NCBI GenBank assembly: GCA_963667715.1
Contig: OY763926.1
Coordinates: 1,860,001 to 1,924,000, forward strand
DNA: 64,000 bases
Direction: 5' to 3'
From: JAFGDI01 sp963667715
GTDB taxonomy: Bacteria > Planctomycetota > Phycisphaerae > Sedimentisphaerales > SM23-30
Shown here in pieces: positions 24,273 to 33,756 of this stretch; position 1 is the stretch's first letter, and each line of letters opens with the position of its first letter. The position numbers and the translations under genes were made by a program. Below the pieces are notes generated by a model. That model did not search any database, was not told the DNA's origin, and was given only the letters and a program-made list of their open reading frames with translations.

Positions 24273-26696
24273 ATGTTCAGATCAGTTGCTTTGTCCTTGG
24301 CTGTGGCTCTAACATCCGTTTCGGTTTATGCCGATGGTATCTATCATGATTCCTGGATAGATTTCAATAAGAATAATGTTATGGATGTCTTCGAGGATAA
24401 GAATCAGCCCATTGATAAACGTGTTGATGACCTTCTCGGCCAAATGACTGTTGACGAAAAGACTGTACAGCTTGCCACTCTTTACGGCTATAAGCGTGTT
24501 CTTAATGATGCTATGCCTACCGATAAATGGTCAGAAAGCATCTGGAAAGATGGTATCGCCAATATCGATGAACAACATAATGGTATCAAAGACAGTGATT
24601 ATCTCTGGCCTGCTTCCAAGCATACAAAAGCTATAAATGACACGCAACGCTGGTTCATTGAACATACCCGCCTTGGTATACCCGTTGACTTTACCAATGA
24701 AGGTATCCGAGGTATCTGCCATGTTTACGCGACGAATTTCCCCAGCCAGATAGCGGTAGGGGCCAGTTGGGATAAAAAGCTGGTTAATGATATTGGTAAA
24801 GTTACCGGTAGTGAAGCCGCCGTTCTTGGCTATACCCAGATTTATTCCCCTATCCTGGATGTACCTCGTGACCAGCGGTGGGGCAGAATAGTTGAATGTT
24901 ACGGCGAATCGCCTTATCTCGTTGCCCAGCTCGGTATTCAGCAGGCTCGTGGTATTCGCAGCCAGGGCCCCGGTGTTACCTGTAAACATTATGCTGTCTA
25001 CAGTGTGCCAAATGGTGGACGTGACGGCCAGGGACGTACCGACCCGCAGGTGTCGCCTCGTGAAATGGAACTCATGCACCTATATGCCTTTGAACAGGTT
25101 ATCGCAAATGCCGATGTTACCGGTGTTATGAGCTCTTATAATGACTGGAACGGCGAACCGATTTCTGCCAGTAAAAAGTTCATGATCGATATCCTGCGCG
25201 GCAGAATGGGCTTCACAGGCTATGTTGTTTCCGACTCCGACGCTGTCTCACAGATCAATCATAAACATAAAGTCGCAGAAAGCTACAAAGAAGCCGCCAG
25301 ATTGTTTATCGAAGGCGGCGGTAACGTGCGGACCAACTTCTCCATGCCCAATAAGTTCATAGATCCGATCCGTGAATGTATCAAAGAGGGCTCGTTATCA
25401 ATTGATACTGTCAACGATCGTGTGCGTGACGTACTCGCCGTAAAGTTCAAGTTGGGTATGTTTGATAAGCCGTTTGTTGACGAAACCAGCGCAGACGCCG
25501 TTGTCTCGTCTCCTGCCAATAAAAATGTCGCTCTGATGGCTGCTCGTGAGTCTCTGGTGCTGCTAAAGAACCAATCCGAAACTCTGCCTCTTGACTTGGA
25601 TTCCGTTGGCACTATCGCTGTTATTGGCCCCAATGCCAAAGAAACCGCCGCTCTTCGGTCAAGATACGGCCCGAAAAAGGGTAATGTCATCAGTGTTTAC
25701 GATGGCCTCAAAAATCTTTGTGCTGATAAGGTCGATGTCCTTTATAGCAAAGGCTGCGACCATCATGACAAGGGTTGGCCGACCAATGAAATTATCTATA
25801 CCGAACCAACTCAAAAGCAGCTGGCGATGATTGATGATGCTGTCAACACTGCCCGGAAAGCTGATTATATTGTTGCTGTGGTTGGCGATAATGAATACAT
25901 GGTAGGTGAAGGGCGGTCCAGAACATCATTGGATCTACCTCAGATACAGCGTCTACTTATTAGAAAACTCCATGCTACAGGCAAACCTGTTATTGTTGTC
26001 CTGGTCAATGGCCGTCCTATCAGCATAAATTGGGAAGATAATAATTGTCCCGCTATTCTTGACGCCTGGTTTGGCGGCGAATATATGGGCCAGGCTGTTG
26101 CCGAAGCTCTTTTCGGTAAATATAACCCCGGCGGTAAACTACCTGTTACCTTCCCTCGTACCGCCGGCCAGATCCCTATGAATTTCCCCGTCCGCCCACT
26201 CGCTCTCGGTAAACAATCCTCCGGCGACGACCCTAACGGCACAGGATTCAGCAGGGTAACAGAATGCCTATATCCGTTTGGCTACGGACTTAGCTATACC
26301 ACCTTCAAATACTCCGATATGGCTGTTAGTGCTGCTAAGATCAAGGCTACTGATAAACTTAATGTTAGTGTTACTATCACAAATGACGGCAAATACGAAG
26401 GTGACGAGATTGTCCAGCTATATGTAAATGATAAATATAGCAGCGTAATTACTTACGAAAAGGTCTTGAGAGGTTTTGAAAGGGTCCACTTACTTCCTGG
26501 TGAGAGTAAAACAATATCTTTCGCTCTTGACCCGCTAAAAGACTTCTGGTTTATCGATGCTAATGACCAGAGAGTTGTCGAGCCAGGCGAGTTTGAAATA
26601 TCTATCGCTGCCAGCTCAAAGGATACCAAACTGAAAAAGACTATATCAGTGACCGGCGATAAATACATTATCTTACCATCACTATTAACAAACTAA
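24273..26696 (+). CDS. Secreted glycoside hydrolase family 3 (beta-glucosidase/xylosidase-like)
   Basis: 807 residues from ATG 24273, preceded by GAAAGGTGG; a GTG at 24261 would add four residues. The signal peptide ends near V-S-V-Y-A-D. Just after it, D-F-N-K-N-N-V-M-D-V-F-E-D resembles a calcium-binding EF loop. The GH3 barrel includes R-L-G-I-P-V-D-F-T-N-E-G, C-K-H-Y-A-V-Y-S, and the nucleophile D321 in Y-V-V-S-D-S-D-A-V (the usual W after S-D is replaced by S). The second domain carries D-Y-I-V-A-V-V-G-D-N and L-V-N-G-R-P, and the C-terminus is the fibronectin-like domain (L-R-G-F-E-R-V-H-L-L-P-G-E-S). It removes terminal beta-linked sugars; specificity cannot be read. It lies last in the probable GH2-GH130-GH3 set and ends in a strong terminator. 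Confidence 0.9.
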   Translation: MFRSVALSLAVALTSVSVYADGIYHDSWIDFNKNNVMDVFEDKNQPIDKRVDDLLGQMTVDEKTVQLATLYGYKRVLNDAMPTDKWSESIWKDGIANIDEQHNGIKDSDYLWPASKHTKAINDTQRWFIEHTRLGIPVDFTNEGIRGICHVYATNFPSQIAVGASWDKKLVNDIGKVTGSEAAVLGYTQIYSPILDVPRDQRWGRIVECYGESPYLVAQLGIQQARGIRSQGPGVTCKHYAVYSVPNGGRDGQGRTDPQVSPREMELMHLYAFEQVIANADVTGVMSSYNDWNGEPISASKKFMIDILRGRMGFTGYVVSDSDAVSQINHKHKVAESYKEAARLFIEGGGNVRTNFSMPNKFIDPIRECIKEGSLSIDTVNDRVRDVLAVKFKLGMFDKPFVDETSADAVVSSPANKNVALMAARESLVLLKNQSETLPLDLDSVGTIAVIGPNAKETAALRSRYGPKKGNVISVYDGLKNLCADKVDVLYSKGCDHHDKGWPTNEIIYTEPTQKQLAMIDDAVNTARKADYIVAVVGDNEYMVGEGRSRTSLDLPQIQRLLIRKLHATGKPVIVVLVNGRPISINWEDNNCPAILDAWFGGEYMGQAVAEALFGKYNPGGKLPVTFPRTAGQIPMNFPVRPLALGKQSSGDDPNGTGFSRVTECLYPFGYGLSYTTFKYSDMAVSAAKIKATDKLNVSVTITNDGKYEGDEIVQLYVNDKYSSVITYEKVLRGFERVHLLPGESKTISFALDPLKDFWFIDANDQRVVEPGEFEISIAASSKDTKLKKTISVTGDKYIILPSLLTN

Positions 26697-26728
26697 AACA
26701 GACCAACCGAGCTTAGAATTATGTTGTT

Positions 26729-26780
26729 ATCCTAAATCCTATCCCGATATACATCGGGACAAATTTCTAACTCCTAAATA
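26729..26780 (+). repeat. 'CCTAAATCCTA' repeat with TCCCGAT/ATCGGGA hairpin
   Basis: TCCTAAATCCTATCCCGATATACATCGGGACAAATTTCTAAC-type sequence. Related copies occur around 7180-7210, 28755-28775, 31063-31090, 33763-33790 and 53753-53820, all in the plus-strand sense. Confidence 0.5.
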
Positions 26781-26809
26781 AGTCTTTCCCCTTTCCATAT
26801 ATTTGAATT

Positions 26810-26849
26810 ATGCCTGCTCGAAACCATACACATTGAGCAGGCATTTTTC
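26810..26849 (+). terminator. Terminator of the GH3 gene
   Basis: A perfect 10-bp stem (26810-26819 with 26835-26844, ATGCCTGCTC/GAGCAGGCAT) followed by TTTTT. It separates the plus-strand glycosidase cluster from the convergent PIG-L gene. Confidence 0.85.
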
Positions 26850-26866
26850 AAATTATAATGGTACCT

Positions 26867-28294
26867 TTAATATTCGATCTTCGCCTGTTTGTTTATTACT
26901 TCTTTTAGTCCGAGTATAGAATAGACATTTTTTCCTTTGAGTTTAGACATGTCTACTACATAGAACAGTTCATTCTGACGAATAGCTCTGCGGTAATAAC
27001 TCATCGATTCCATAAATGCAGTTTTATAGCTTTTTATTGCCAGTTTTGTTGTGCCGCTGACTGTTTGCCACTCTGTATCTATTCTCAGGTCATTCATCGC
27101 CTCTAAAGCAAATATCTTGGCCTTTTGGGTTTTAAGACTAACAGGATAAGATAATATCTTATCAAAATACAGCGAGTCATCAAATTGTGGAGGTAGTGTT
27201 ATCATAGTGTTGCTTGGCCCGTATGGATAATATTCACATAGATGGAAATGATTACTATAAAGATATAGCTGTACATCGTAGTCACCAAGGCTCTCTAACG
27301 CTTCTAGCGTTGCCGCCGTCGATAGTTTATGGTCAGGGTGGCTATCGATCGCCGGGTGCGGGGTAATTATTATATCTGGACCAATTTTACCTATTATTGC
27401 TTTTAGGTTCGCCACTAGCCCATTCCAGCTTGAATCACCCTTTACCTTATCCATCATGCTCGAGACATTGATACTCCGATATAATTCTAAGTTAGCTATA
27501 TCAGTATGTACTCCGCTAATGGCTTTGCCCTTATTCTCGAACATCTTTGTAAATGTGCCGTCAAAGTAGCACAGGTTTATACATCTTTCTGGAGTCACCC
27601 CGCCTAGTAATGGCACAGTAATACTGTTCCAGGTTCTTAGTTTGCCTTTTTGTGTATAATGTTCCTTTTTATCATCATATATCTCATTGTATTTATAGCC
27701 GCCGGCATCGCCTGCAGATATTGTTACTATATATGTGTTTTCGCTGTTAGTGCTGTATAATCCATAGGCTGCTATCTCTGCATCGTCAGGGTGGGGCGAT
27801 ATTATAAGTATCTTTTTATTGCTTATATCTTCATTGGCATATGCCGCCACCTGTACCTTCTGGTCAGCTATTTCCAAATGGTGCCCGACTAGTTTTAGCT
27901 TATCGCCTTTACATAGGTTCAGATCGCTTATATTGATATACCTTATTCCTCTGGCATTATGCTCAAAATATTCTTTCAAGCTTTTTTTGCCCGTTTTTAT
28001 CTCTATGTAAGGGCGAGTTACCATACTCGAGAGTCGGGGAGAAATTCTGATTTTTAATAGTGCAGTGCAGTTGTTATAGCTATCTGCTAGTGTAACGGTA
28101 CAATCTTTTAGTTCAAGTTCAGATACTATCGAACTTGTCTTTTTGAGATCATATATATAATCTTTATTTACATCATACCGATAATGTGAGTACTCTGTAC
28201 CGACATTATATACAACTCCGGCAAAAAATATCGCCAAAACTGCAACTCCGGCAATTATTGCGGCAAGCCTCTTCTTTTTATATTTTAGTTTCAT
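26867..28294 (-). CDS. PIG-L family zinc deacetylase, membrane-anchored
   Basis: 475 residues. An N-terminal membrane segment at about 9-31 is followed by a beta-rich region of about 120 residues (31-150) and the PIG-L/LmbE catalytic domain. The zinc motif S-P-H-P-D-D-A-E lies at 166-173, and the second motif H-P-A-I-D-S-H-P-D-H supplies the other conserved histidines. Family members remove N-acetyl groups from GlcNAc-containing sugars (GlcNAc-PI, mycothiol or bacillithiol precursors, and polysaccharides). The anchor and extra N-terminal domain suggest that it acts outside the cytoplasm on a glycan or cell-envelope sugar, but the substrate cannot be named. It stands alone between the glycosidase cluster and the tRNA gene. 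Its upstream gap has a short hairpin of the CAACTGACAGTTG type at about 28416-28431. Confidence 0.8.
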   Translation of the reverse strand: MKLKYKKKRLAAIIAGVAVLAIFFAGVVYNVGTEYSHYRYDVNKDYIYDLKKTSSIVSELELKDCTVTLADSYNNCTALLKIRISPRLSSMVTRPYIEIKTGKKSLKEYFEHNARGIRYINISDLNLCKGDKLKLVGHHLEIADQKVQVAAYANEDISNKKILIISPHPDDAEIAAYGLYSTNSENTYIVTISAGDAGGYKYNEIYDDKKEHYTQKGKLRTWNSITVPLLGGVTPERCINLCYFDGTFTKMFENKGKAISGVHTDIANLELYRSINVSSMMDKVKGDSSWNGLVANLKAIIGKIGPDIIITPHPAIDSHPDHKLSTAATLEALESLGDYDVQLYLYSNHFHLCEYYPYGPSNTMITLPPQFDDSLYFDKILSYPVSLKTQKAKIFALEAMNDLRIDTEWQTVSGTTKLAIKSYKTAFMESMSYYRRAIRQNELFYVVDMSKLKGKNVYSILGLKEVINKQAKIEY

Positions 28295-28510
28295 CTTTGA
28301 CTGTACTTCTCGTATAAAATACTAAAACTGACCATCTGCCAGCTTTTATTATTATAGTTCCCGATTCTTTACAAAATTACCTTAATTATCGTTATCCTTA
28401 CGCATATATAATGCTCCAACTGACAGTTGAGGATAACAAACCAAACACCACTCGTCAACTAAAACCACTCACAAAACCCATATAATAACACCAGCTCAAA
28501 CTACGCGCAT

Positions 28511-28547
28511 AAAAAAAGCCTTGCAAGTGTTTGACTTACAAGGCTTT
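28511..28547 (-). terminator. Terminator of the tRNA-Lys gene
   Basis: On the minus strand a 14-bp stem (AAAGCCTTG core, one G-T pair; 28534-28547 with 28515-28528) is followed by a T-run corresponding to A residues from 28511. It lies 5 bases beyond the tRNA 3' end. Confidence 0.9.
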
Positions 28548-28551
28548 ATCA

Positions 28552-28624
28552 TACGCCATCTAGGACTCGAACCTAGAACCCACGGATTAAGAGTCCGATG
28601 CTCTACCAATTGAGCTAATGACGC
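28552..28624 (-). tRNA. tRNA-Lys (anticodon CTT)
   Basis: 73 nt on the minus strand. The acceptor stem GCGTCAT pairs with ATGGCGT (with G-T wobbles). The D arm is GCTC-AATTGGTA-GAGC, the anticodon arm is TCGGA-CTCTTAA-TCCGT with anticodon CTT, and the T arm is CTAGG-TTCGAGT-CCTAG. The discriminator is A, and CCA is not encoded. It reads AAG lysine codons and is transcribed alone with its own terminator. Confidence 0.95.
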
Positions 28625-28849
28625 TCGTATTTCTCTTCAACTGAAGAGCATCTCATTATATTAAAAATATATTCAGACACAAGACTTTTTTAGCTAAAAA
28701 AATAAAAAATTATTATAAAATTATCAGCTGGCAGGGCGGTAAAACCCTCTGATTCCTATCCCTATGTATATCGGGACAAATGAGTAACCATTTAAACTGT
28801 TATAGTAACAAGAAACATGGATTATGTTATTCTTTCTAAATGTAGGCAT

Positions 28850-28948
28850 AGCCTGCAAAAAATCAGATAGTATCGAGCGTAGCGAGAATCCTGAGCTTGT
28901 TTCTTGTTTCTCGTTACTTATTACTTGTTACTTATTACTTGTTACTAA
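28850..28948 (+). repeat. Dispersed repeat, hairpin + heptamer tail family, copy 3 (long form)
   Basis: Begins with a small hairpin (AGGCATAGCCT), then ATCAGATAGTATCGAGCGTAGCGAGA, then CCTGAGCTTG and a tandem array of 7-base units alternating TTACTTA and TTACTTG up to 28948. The same long form occurs at 41556-41660. The 28625-29005 gap otherwise holds only AT-rich sequence. Confidence 0.7.
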
Positions 28949-29005
28949 ACAAATTTATTAATAGTTAACATTGTTATCTAAGTAAATGTTGTGAACGGTT
29001 TGTTT

Positions 29006-31021
29006 TTACTGAACATCCTTCATATTCATAATATGCTCATTCAGCAGTGAGTCTTCAGGACTGGACTTCAATAGACTGCTCTTACCTTCTTCATGGTCTG
29101 AAATATCCTGTAGGTTCATACTGTCATTTGCTACCTGAGGTGTCAAAAATATCAGGAGCTCTGTCTTATTCTTACTTGTTACCTTATGCTGGAACAATGC
29201 TCCCAGCAGTGGTATATCGCCCAGCAATGGCACTTTCTCCACTGTCTCAGACTCATCGTCCTGCATCAGGCCGCCAATGATAATAGTCTGACCGTCGCGT
29301 ACCGCAACCTTACTTGATGCCGTACGTTTGGAATAGATCGTAGCATTTACATTCTCTGATATCTGGATCGTATCTGGCGAGATTGTCGATATCTCAGGTG
29401 CTACCTCCATTATCACCAGCCCGCTAGGATTGATATACGGCGTAACCTCCAGGATTATTCCGATATCTTCATAGTTGATCGTATTCACCGTCTGGCCCGT
29501 CTCTGTATAGGTCGAACCTTCGATGAACGGCACTGACTGACCGACTGTTATCGACGCCGCCTGGTTATTACTGGTCAATATGTACGGACGGGACAAAATA
29601 TTCAGCTTACCCGCCTGTTGCAATGCCTGCAATTTAGCGGTCAGATCACCAGCTACCGTCTCAAACGACAAACCTGACGTACTCTCAGGCAGGAAATTCG
29701 TCATTGATGAGACATAGTCACCATCTGCTCTAGTACGCTTATGCTCAAATTCCATGCCCAGGTCCAGGTCATCCGACACTGTCAGCTCTGCTATCAATAC
29801 CTTTATCAATACCTGCGGTGACGGCTTATCCAGACTCTCTATTACCGACTTTAGCTTATCATAATTCTTATTCGATGTCATTATTATCAATGAATTTGTA
29901 TCCTCATCCGCCTCAATATACGTCTCATCAGACAGATCGCTGCTCGAACTGCTGCTACTGCCGCCCGGGGCACCAAAGTTACCGGTTCTCCTGCCGCCGC
30001 CGATACCGGAGGTGTTGTCATCATTTATTGATTGCAGCTCATTGAACAGATTATTGAGCAGCTCTTTAACATTCGACGCATCCGCATTCTGGAGCTCATA
30101 TACATACAGGCTACGTTCTTCGTCTGGGTTTGTATCCAGCTCCTTTATCATTCTCGAGATCACTTCCAGCGTATCTGTTGGCCCGCTCACTACTACAGAG
30201 TTGGTCATCTCATCATCGGCCGCCGTAACCTTAGAGGCCGCTGACTTTCCTGACGATGATGAATTATTATCGTCATTCCTGCCAAATGGTCCGCCAAACG
30301 GCCCACCTCGCCCGCGGAACATCCTCGCCATAGGGTTCTGATCGTCAGATGAATTATCTTCTTCAAACAGCTCATTGATCAGATTAGATACATTCTCAGC
30401 ATCTGCATATACCAGGTGAAATACCCGTATCTCTGCCACGGTCGCCATCTGAGTATCCAGTGCCTTTACGATCTTACTGATTCGTTTCACATTCGCACTG
30501 CTATCGGTTATGATCAGACTGTTACTGGCCTCGTTAGCCGTAAACTCCGCATACTCTGGCAATAGTCCTTCCAGATCATCTCGCAGCTTCACCGCGTCCG
30601 CATATAGTATCGGAATTATATGTGTAACCACCTCATCTGATTCGCTTATCTTATCCGGGTCACTGCCTGACCGTACCGGTATATTCATCTGCTTGGCCTC
30701 GGTCAGCTTAACGATCTTGAGTATGTTACCGGTCTTAACCGCCGCATAACCGTTTTCGCTTAGTGTCGAATTGATTAGCTCCAACGCCTCGTCCAGATCC
30801 ACCGGCTGCTTGCTTATTATCGATATCCGGCTCTCCAGCGTATAGTTCGACAGTATCACCATACCTGTTGACTCTGACAGATAGTCCATTACTGTCGATA
30901 GTGGGGCGTCCTTAAAGTCCAGTGTAAGCTTCATCTCGCTTCCGGCTTCTTCTCCCACACATATCATGGGCATTGAAAGCATAAACCCGATAAGCACGGT
31001 TAATATAAGCTTATTTTTCAT
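29006..31021 (-). CDS. gspD: Type II secretion outer-membrane secretin GspD
   Basis: 671 residues with a signal peptide (ending S-M-P-M-I-C-V-G-E-E). N0 spans about 28-100 (L-D-F-K-D-A-P-L-S-T-V-M-D-Y-L), followed by three KH-like N domains (V-T-H-I-I-P-I-L-Y-A-D-A; R-V-F-H-L-V-Y-A-D-A; L-Y-V-Y-E-L-Q-N-A-D-A) and the secretin barrel from about 400 (L-I-K-V-L-I-A-E-L; V-P-F-I-E-G-S; L-L-I-F-L-T-P). Two Gly/Ser-rich loops (about 235-262 and 345-368) interrupt the N domains and are probably flexible insertions. The multimer forms the outer-membrane pore through which folded proteins leave the periplasm. It is the last gene of the eleven-gene operon that starts with gspE at 40550. The length is usual for the family. 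Confidence 0.95.
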   Translation of the reverse strand: MKNKLILTVLIGFMLSMPMICVGEEAGSEMKLTLDFKDAPLSTVMDYLSESTGMVILSNYTLESRISIISKQPVDLDEALELINSTLSENGYAAVKTGNILKIVKLTEAKQMNIPVRSGSDPDKISESDEVVTHIIPILYADAVKLRDDLEGLLPEYAEFTANEASNSLIITDSSANVKRISKIVKALDTQMATVAEIRVFHLVYADAENVSNLINELFEEDNSSDDQNPMARMFRGRGGPFGGPFGRNDDNNSSSSGKSAASKVTAADDEMTNSVVVSGPTDTLEVISRMIKELDTNPDEERSLYVYELQNADASNVKELLNNLFNELQSINDDNTSGIGGGRRTGNFGAPGGSSSSSSSDLSDETYIEADEDTNSLIIMTSNKNYDKLKSVIESLDKPSPQVLIKVLIAELTVSDDLDLGMEFEHKRTRADGDYVSSMTNFLPESTSGLSFETVAGDLTAKLQALQQAGKLNILSRPYILTSNNQAASITVGQSVPFIEGSTYTETGQTVNTINYEDIGIILEVTPYINPSGLVIMEVAPEISTISPDTIQISENVNATIYSKRTASSKVAVRDGQTIIIGGLMQDDESETVEKVPLLGDIPLLGALFQHKVTSKNKTELLIFLTPQVANDSMNLQDISDHEEGKSSLLKSSPEDSLLNEHIMNMKDVQ

Positions 31022-31101
31022 TTCTGTGTCCTTAACATATATATTGTTTTCGTAAACTAATTCCTGATTTCTATTCCGATCTGCATCGGCACTATATTCT
31101 G

Positions 31102-31656
31102 CTATTTCAACTGCTGGTTTCGTCGCTCCATCATCCGCTTGAGCAGATCACTGCTGCCAGCCGGTATTTCGCTCTCTGTACCTGTACTCTCCGGCAATAC
31201 CGGCGATACTACATTAGGGTCAACCTCAGTCTCACCTTTCATATCCGAACCTATTACCAGCTCGATCTCTTCTTCTCCTCGCTGATATTTCACTCCGTCA
31301 GCGTCAATATCCAGTACCGTACCGCCTTCAAAAATATCACCACTATTAACTATCTTACAATCTCCGGTTATCAGATTCTCAAAAAACGCCTTCCAGCTGT
31401 CATTGATCGACGATATACCGATAAGAATATAACTCGAATATTTCTTCGGAACGATCACCGGCTCTTTTGCTTCTACCGGTATATCAACTGTTTTATGTAC
31501 CCACCGCGTCCGGGAAAAAATATTCTTCTCCGTCAATATCCCAAATCGCTCCTGATAGCCGCTGCCTGCCTCTTCCGCCCGCATCTGACTCATCAATAAA
31601 GGTACAAACAGCACCGCAGTTGAGATAATTGCCACTTGTTTCTTTTTCATTATCAT
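31102..31656 (-). CDS. gspC: GspC/PilP-like inner-membrane component of type II secretion
   Basis: 184 residues with an N-terminal hydrophobic segment (about 6-27) and then a small periplasmic domain resembling the GspC homology region / PilP (L-T-E-K-N-I-F-S-R-T-R; Y-I-L-I-G-I-S; G-D-I-F-E-G-G-T-V-L-D-I). In known systems this domain links the inner-membrane platform to the N0 domain of GspD, which agrees with its place next to gspD. The start ATG (31656) has GGAGGAG 5 bases upstream and overlaps the end of gspM. The C-terminal 45 residues are low-complexity, and no PDZ domain is present, so it is a short form. The name rests on position and weak motif similarity. Confidence 0.65.
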   Translation of the reverse strand: MIMKKKQVAIISTAVLFVPLLMSQMRAEEAGSGYQERFGILTEKNIFSRTRWVHKTVDIPVEAKEPVIVPKKYSSYILIGISSINDSWKAFFENLITGDCKIVNSGDIFEGGTVLDIDADGVKYQRGEEEIELVIGSDMKGETEVDPNVVSPVLPESTGTESEIPAGSSDLLKRMMERRNQQLK

Positions 31657-32207
31657 ATCTCCTCCTCAACTGCCGGCATCTCATAGCTGTATATCGATGA
31701 TATCTTCAGCTGTATCGACACCTGCCCGCTGTTGGTATCTTTAGAGCTCAGGTGCACACTTTCGATCTTCAATGGCATCTTGGTACTCTCTATATTCCAG
31801 ATAAATTCATAGCTATCTAAAGCATGACCGTTACCGGCGATAATAAATTCTATCACCCCGATACCTTCCTCTTTCTCACCATATTCAGGCTGAATAGAAG
31901 ACAGCGATACACCATGATCTGATGATAGATCGTTCAGATAGTTAATTATCATACTTTCAGACTCAGCCGCTCCCTCAGCCATCCCATCTTCCAGCATCAT
32001 CTTCCATTTTCGCCTCGCTATCGGGCCGGAAGTCTCTATTATTTCCTTATTTTGCGTCATCTCATCTATTACTGCCGCCTTCTCATCTCTGGCCACTCCT
32101 CGTGCCTCCAGTACCGGCGACAAAATATAACTGTCCGCCAGCAATATAACTATCGCCGCGATAGTAAGGATCAGCAAATTCATTTCTCGTCTTGTTAGTG
32201 CCATCAC
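31653..32207 (-). CDS. gspM: GspM/PilO-like inner-membrane assembly protein
   Basis: 184 residues: one N-terminal membrane span (about 9-31), a helical coiled stretch, and a ferredoxin-like periplasmic domain from about 85, the fold of GspM and PilO. Family members dimerise with the GspL periplasmic part and stabilise the inner-membrane platform. Its position between gspL and the gspC-like gene matches that role. The stop codon overlaps the start of the downstream gene (ATATGATAATG), so the two are translationally coupled. Sequence similarity in this family is always weak, so the call depends on topology and order. Confidence 0.7.
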   Translation of the reverse strand: MMALTRREMNLLILTIAAIVILLADSYILSPVLEARGVARDEKAAVIDEMTQNKEIIETSGPIARRKWKMMLEDGMAEGAAESESMIINYLNDLSSDHGVSLSSIQPEYGEKEEGIGVIEFIIAGNGHALDSYEFIWNIESTKMPLKIESVHLSSKDTNSGQVSIQLKISSIYSYEMPAVEEEI

Positions 32208-32264
32208 AACTCCCGGGCATAACCCGCAACTTTTCAGATCACTTCAGAATTATTTGTTTTCTTC

Positions 32265-32385
32265 TTAAATCTGTACTAATAAATCATCTATGCCGTTCGC
32301 GTTAGCGAACACAAATAATAAGACCTGTGGCTAATACCACCTCGCCCACAGGGCCAAACCTGAGCTTGTTACTTATTCCTATATC
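32265..32385 (+). repeat. Two dispersed repeats between gspL and gspM
   Basis: 32265-32334 is of the 'AATCTGT...CTGTGG' type, with the palindrome GTTCGCGTTAGCGAAC at its centre (relatives at 36021-36095 and 48766-48825). 32341-32385 is copy 4 of the hairpin + tail family (CGCCCACAGGGCCAAACCTGAGCTTG...). Both read in the plus sense although they lie inside a minus-strand operon. Confidence 0.6.
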
Positions 32386-32389
32386 ATAG

Positions 32390-33724
32390 TCAATTGGTAT
32401 AAGTAAACTGTAACGCAAACGACAGCTCAGTTGTACTCTTACCAGCCTGTCGAATATATCGCGTTTGAACATCGCTAAAATGCTTATTCCTGATAAAGCC
32501 TTCCAGCATTTTCTCTATATTACTTTTACTCAATGAGATACCTGTTATTACTCCGCCCATTTTCTCATCCAGTGCCAGACTCTGCGTCCAGATACTCTCA
32601 GAATCGGGAAACGCCTCTGTTACCTCTTTCAGACACTCGCTGTAGAATGGGCTGGTATTGCACCATTTTCTGGCTTTATTGATCTTATTGATCATACCCT
32701 GCGAGGTCTTTACCTGGTCCTGTGTGCCCTTGATCCACATCTGGGCGTTCTCTGTATCTATCTTATCCTGATTCCAATCGGCAAAGAACCAGCCAGTCAA
32801 AGCCAGTATTCCAACCGCCGCAATTATCGCCTTCCGGCTACGCCCGCTCAGTTTACTCTTTTTCTTTCCCGTAAAATGATTATGGATAAAATTGATCGGT
32901 AGATCCTTACCGCCAAAGTACAGTTCCGCTATATTGTCCATACCGCTCTTAACCGCCGTACTCACTCCGTAGAAGTTCATATTCCCGCCGGCAGCTACCT
33001 CAAGCTTCACTGCAATTTCCGATCCCGCAACCACCTTGAACTTCTGCTCGCCGCTGTTAAATACCGGGTTCCTGCCCAGCTCAGCCAAAATCCGTCCCAC
33101 AGCTCTTTCACTATCAACTGCATTACAGCTAACCGAAGTAAACTCTGAGATGCTTCCCTTATTAACAACCGCTATACCAGCCGAGTTATCGTTTACATAT
33201 ATTATATTCTCATTTACACCAGCCGATACCTGACCATTATACAGCCAGCAGAATTCCGGTATTATCGCCGTCAGGTTCAGGCCCACGCTCTCGCACATGC
33301 TCGCCAGAATAGCCTCTCGTTTTCTTTGCAGGCCTGCCAGTAGAATATCGCTCTGGTTCTGACCTGATATCTCACCACAAAAGTCCAGTGTCATTTCTGA
33401 AGCCGATATTTTTAATTCCCTTGCCAACCGCGAATGAATTATATTTTTCAGCAGTGAGCTGTCATTCAGTGGCGGGACACTTATCTTGCGTACCAGCACC
33501 TCAGCCGCCTGCGGTATGATGATCGTATTAGTTGTCTGGATATTATGCTCTTTTAGCAGTTTCTCCAGTTCAATCGCCGCCTTACCAGCTTCCTGGTACA
33601 GCATATCAGCTGATATTGCCAATTCCAGCTTTTCTACAGCCGAATCAGTTTTATCATTCTTATATTCGCCGAGTACTAACTTCTCTGGCAATATCTGTAT
33701 TATCAGTACATTCTTATTTGACAT
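32390..33724 (-). CDS. gspL: GspL (PilM/PilN-like) type II secretion platform protein
   Basis: 444 residues. The first 300 form an actin-like cytoplasmic domain as in PilM and GspL (V-L-I-I-Q-I-L-P-E-K-L opening; repeated acidic and Gly-rich turns). A membrane span lies at about 303-320 (A-I-I-A-A-V-G-I-L-A-L-T-G-W-F-F), and the rest is a PilN-like periplasmic domain. GspL recruits the ATPase GspE to the membrane and pairs with GspM. It lies between gspK and gspM. An AAGG site precedes the ATG. A gap of about 180 bases, filled with two repeats, separates it from gspM. Confidence 0.8.
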   Translation of the reverse strand: MSNKNVLIIQILPEKLVLGEYKNDKTDSAVEKLELAISADMLYQEAGKAAIELEKLLKEHNIQTTNTIIIPQAAEVLVRKISVPPLNDSSLLKNIIHSRLARELKISASEMTLDFCGEISGQNQSDILLAGLQRKREAILASMCESVGLNLTAIIPEFCWLYNGQVSAGVNENIIYVNDNSAGIAVVNKGSISEFTSVSCNAVDSERAVGRILAELGRNPVFNSGEQKFKVVAGSEIAVKLEVAAGGNMNFYGVSTAVKSGMDNIAELYFGGKDLPINFIHNHFTGKKKSKLSGRSRKAIIAAVGILALTGWFFADWNQDKIDTENAQMWIKGTQDQVKTSQGMINKINKARKWCNTSPFYSECLKEVTEAFPDSESIWTQSLALDEKMGGVITGISLSKSNIEKMLEGFIRNKHFSDVQTRYIRQAGKSTTELSFALQFTYTN

Positions 33725-33756
33725 CTCAAAGCCTTTATTATCTCAAAGCCCGTTTA

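Noticed and set aside
28511..28547. Hairpin next to tRNA-Lys as part of an att site
   Set aside because: It has a perfect stem and T-run in the tRNA direction, so it is the tRNA terminator; no integrase or repeated tRNA end is present.
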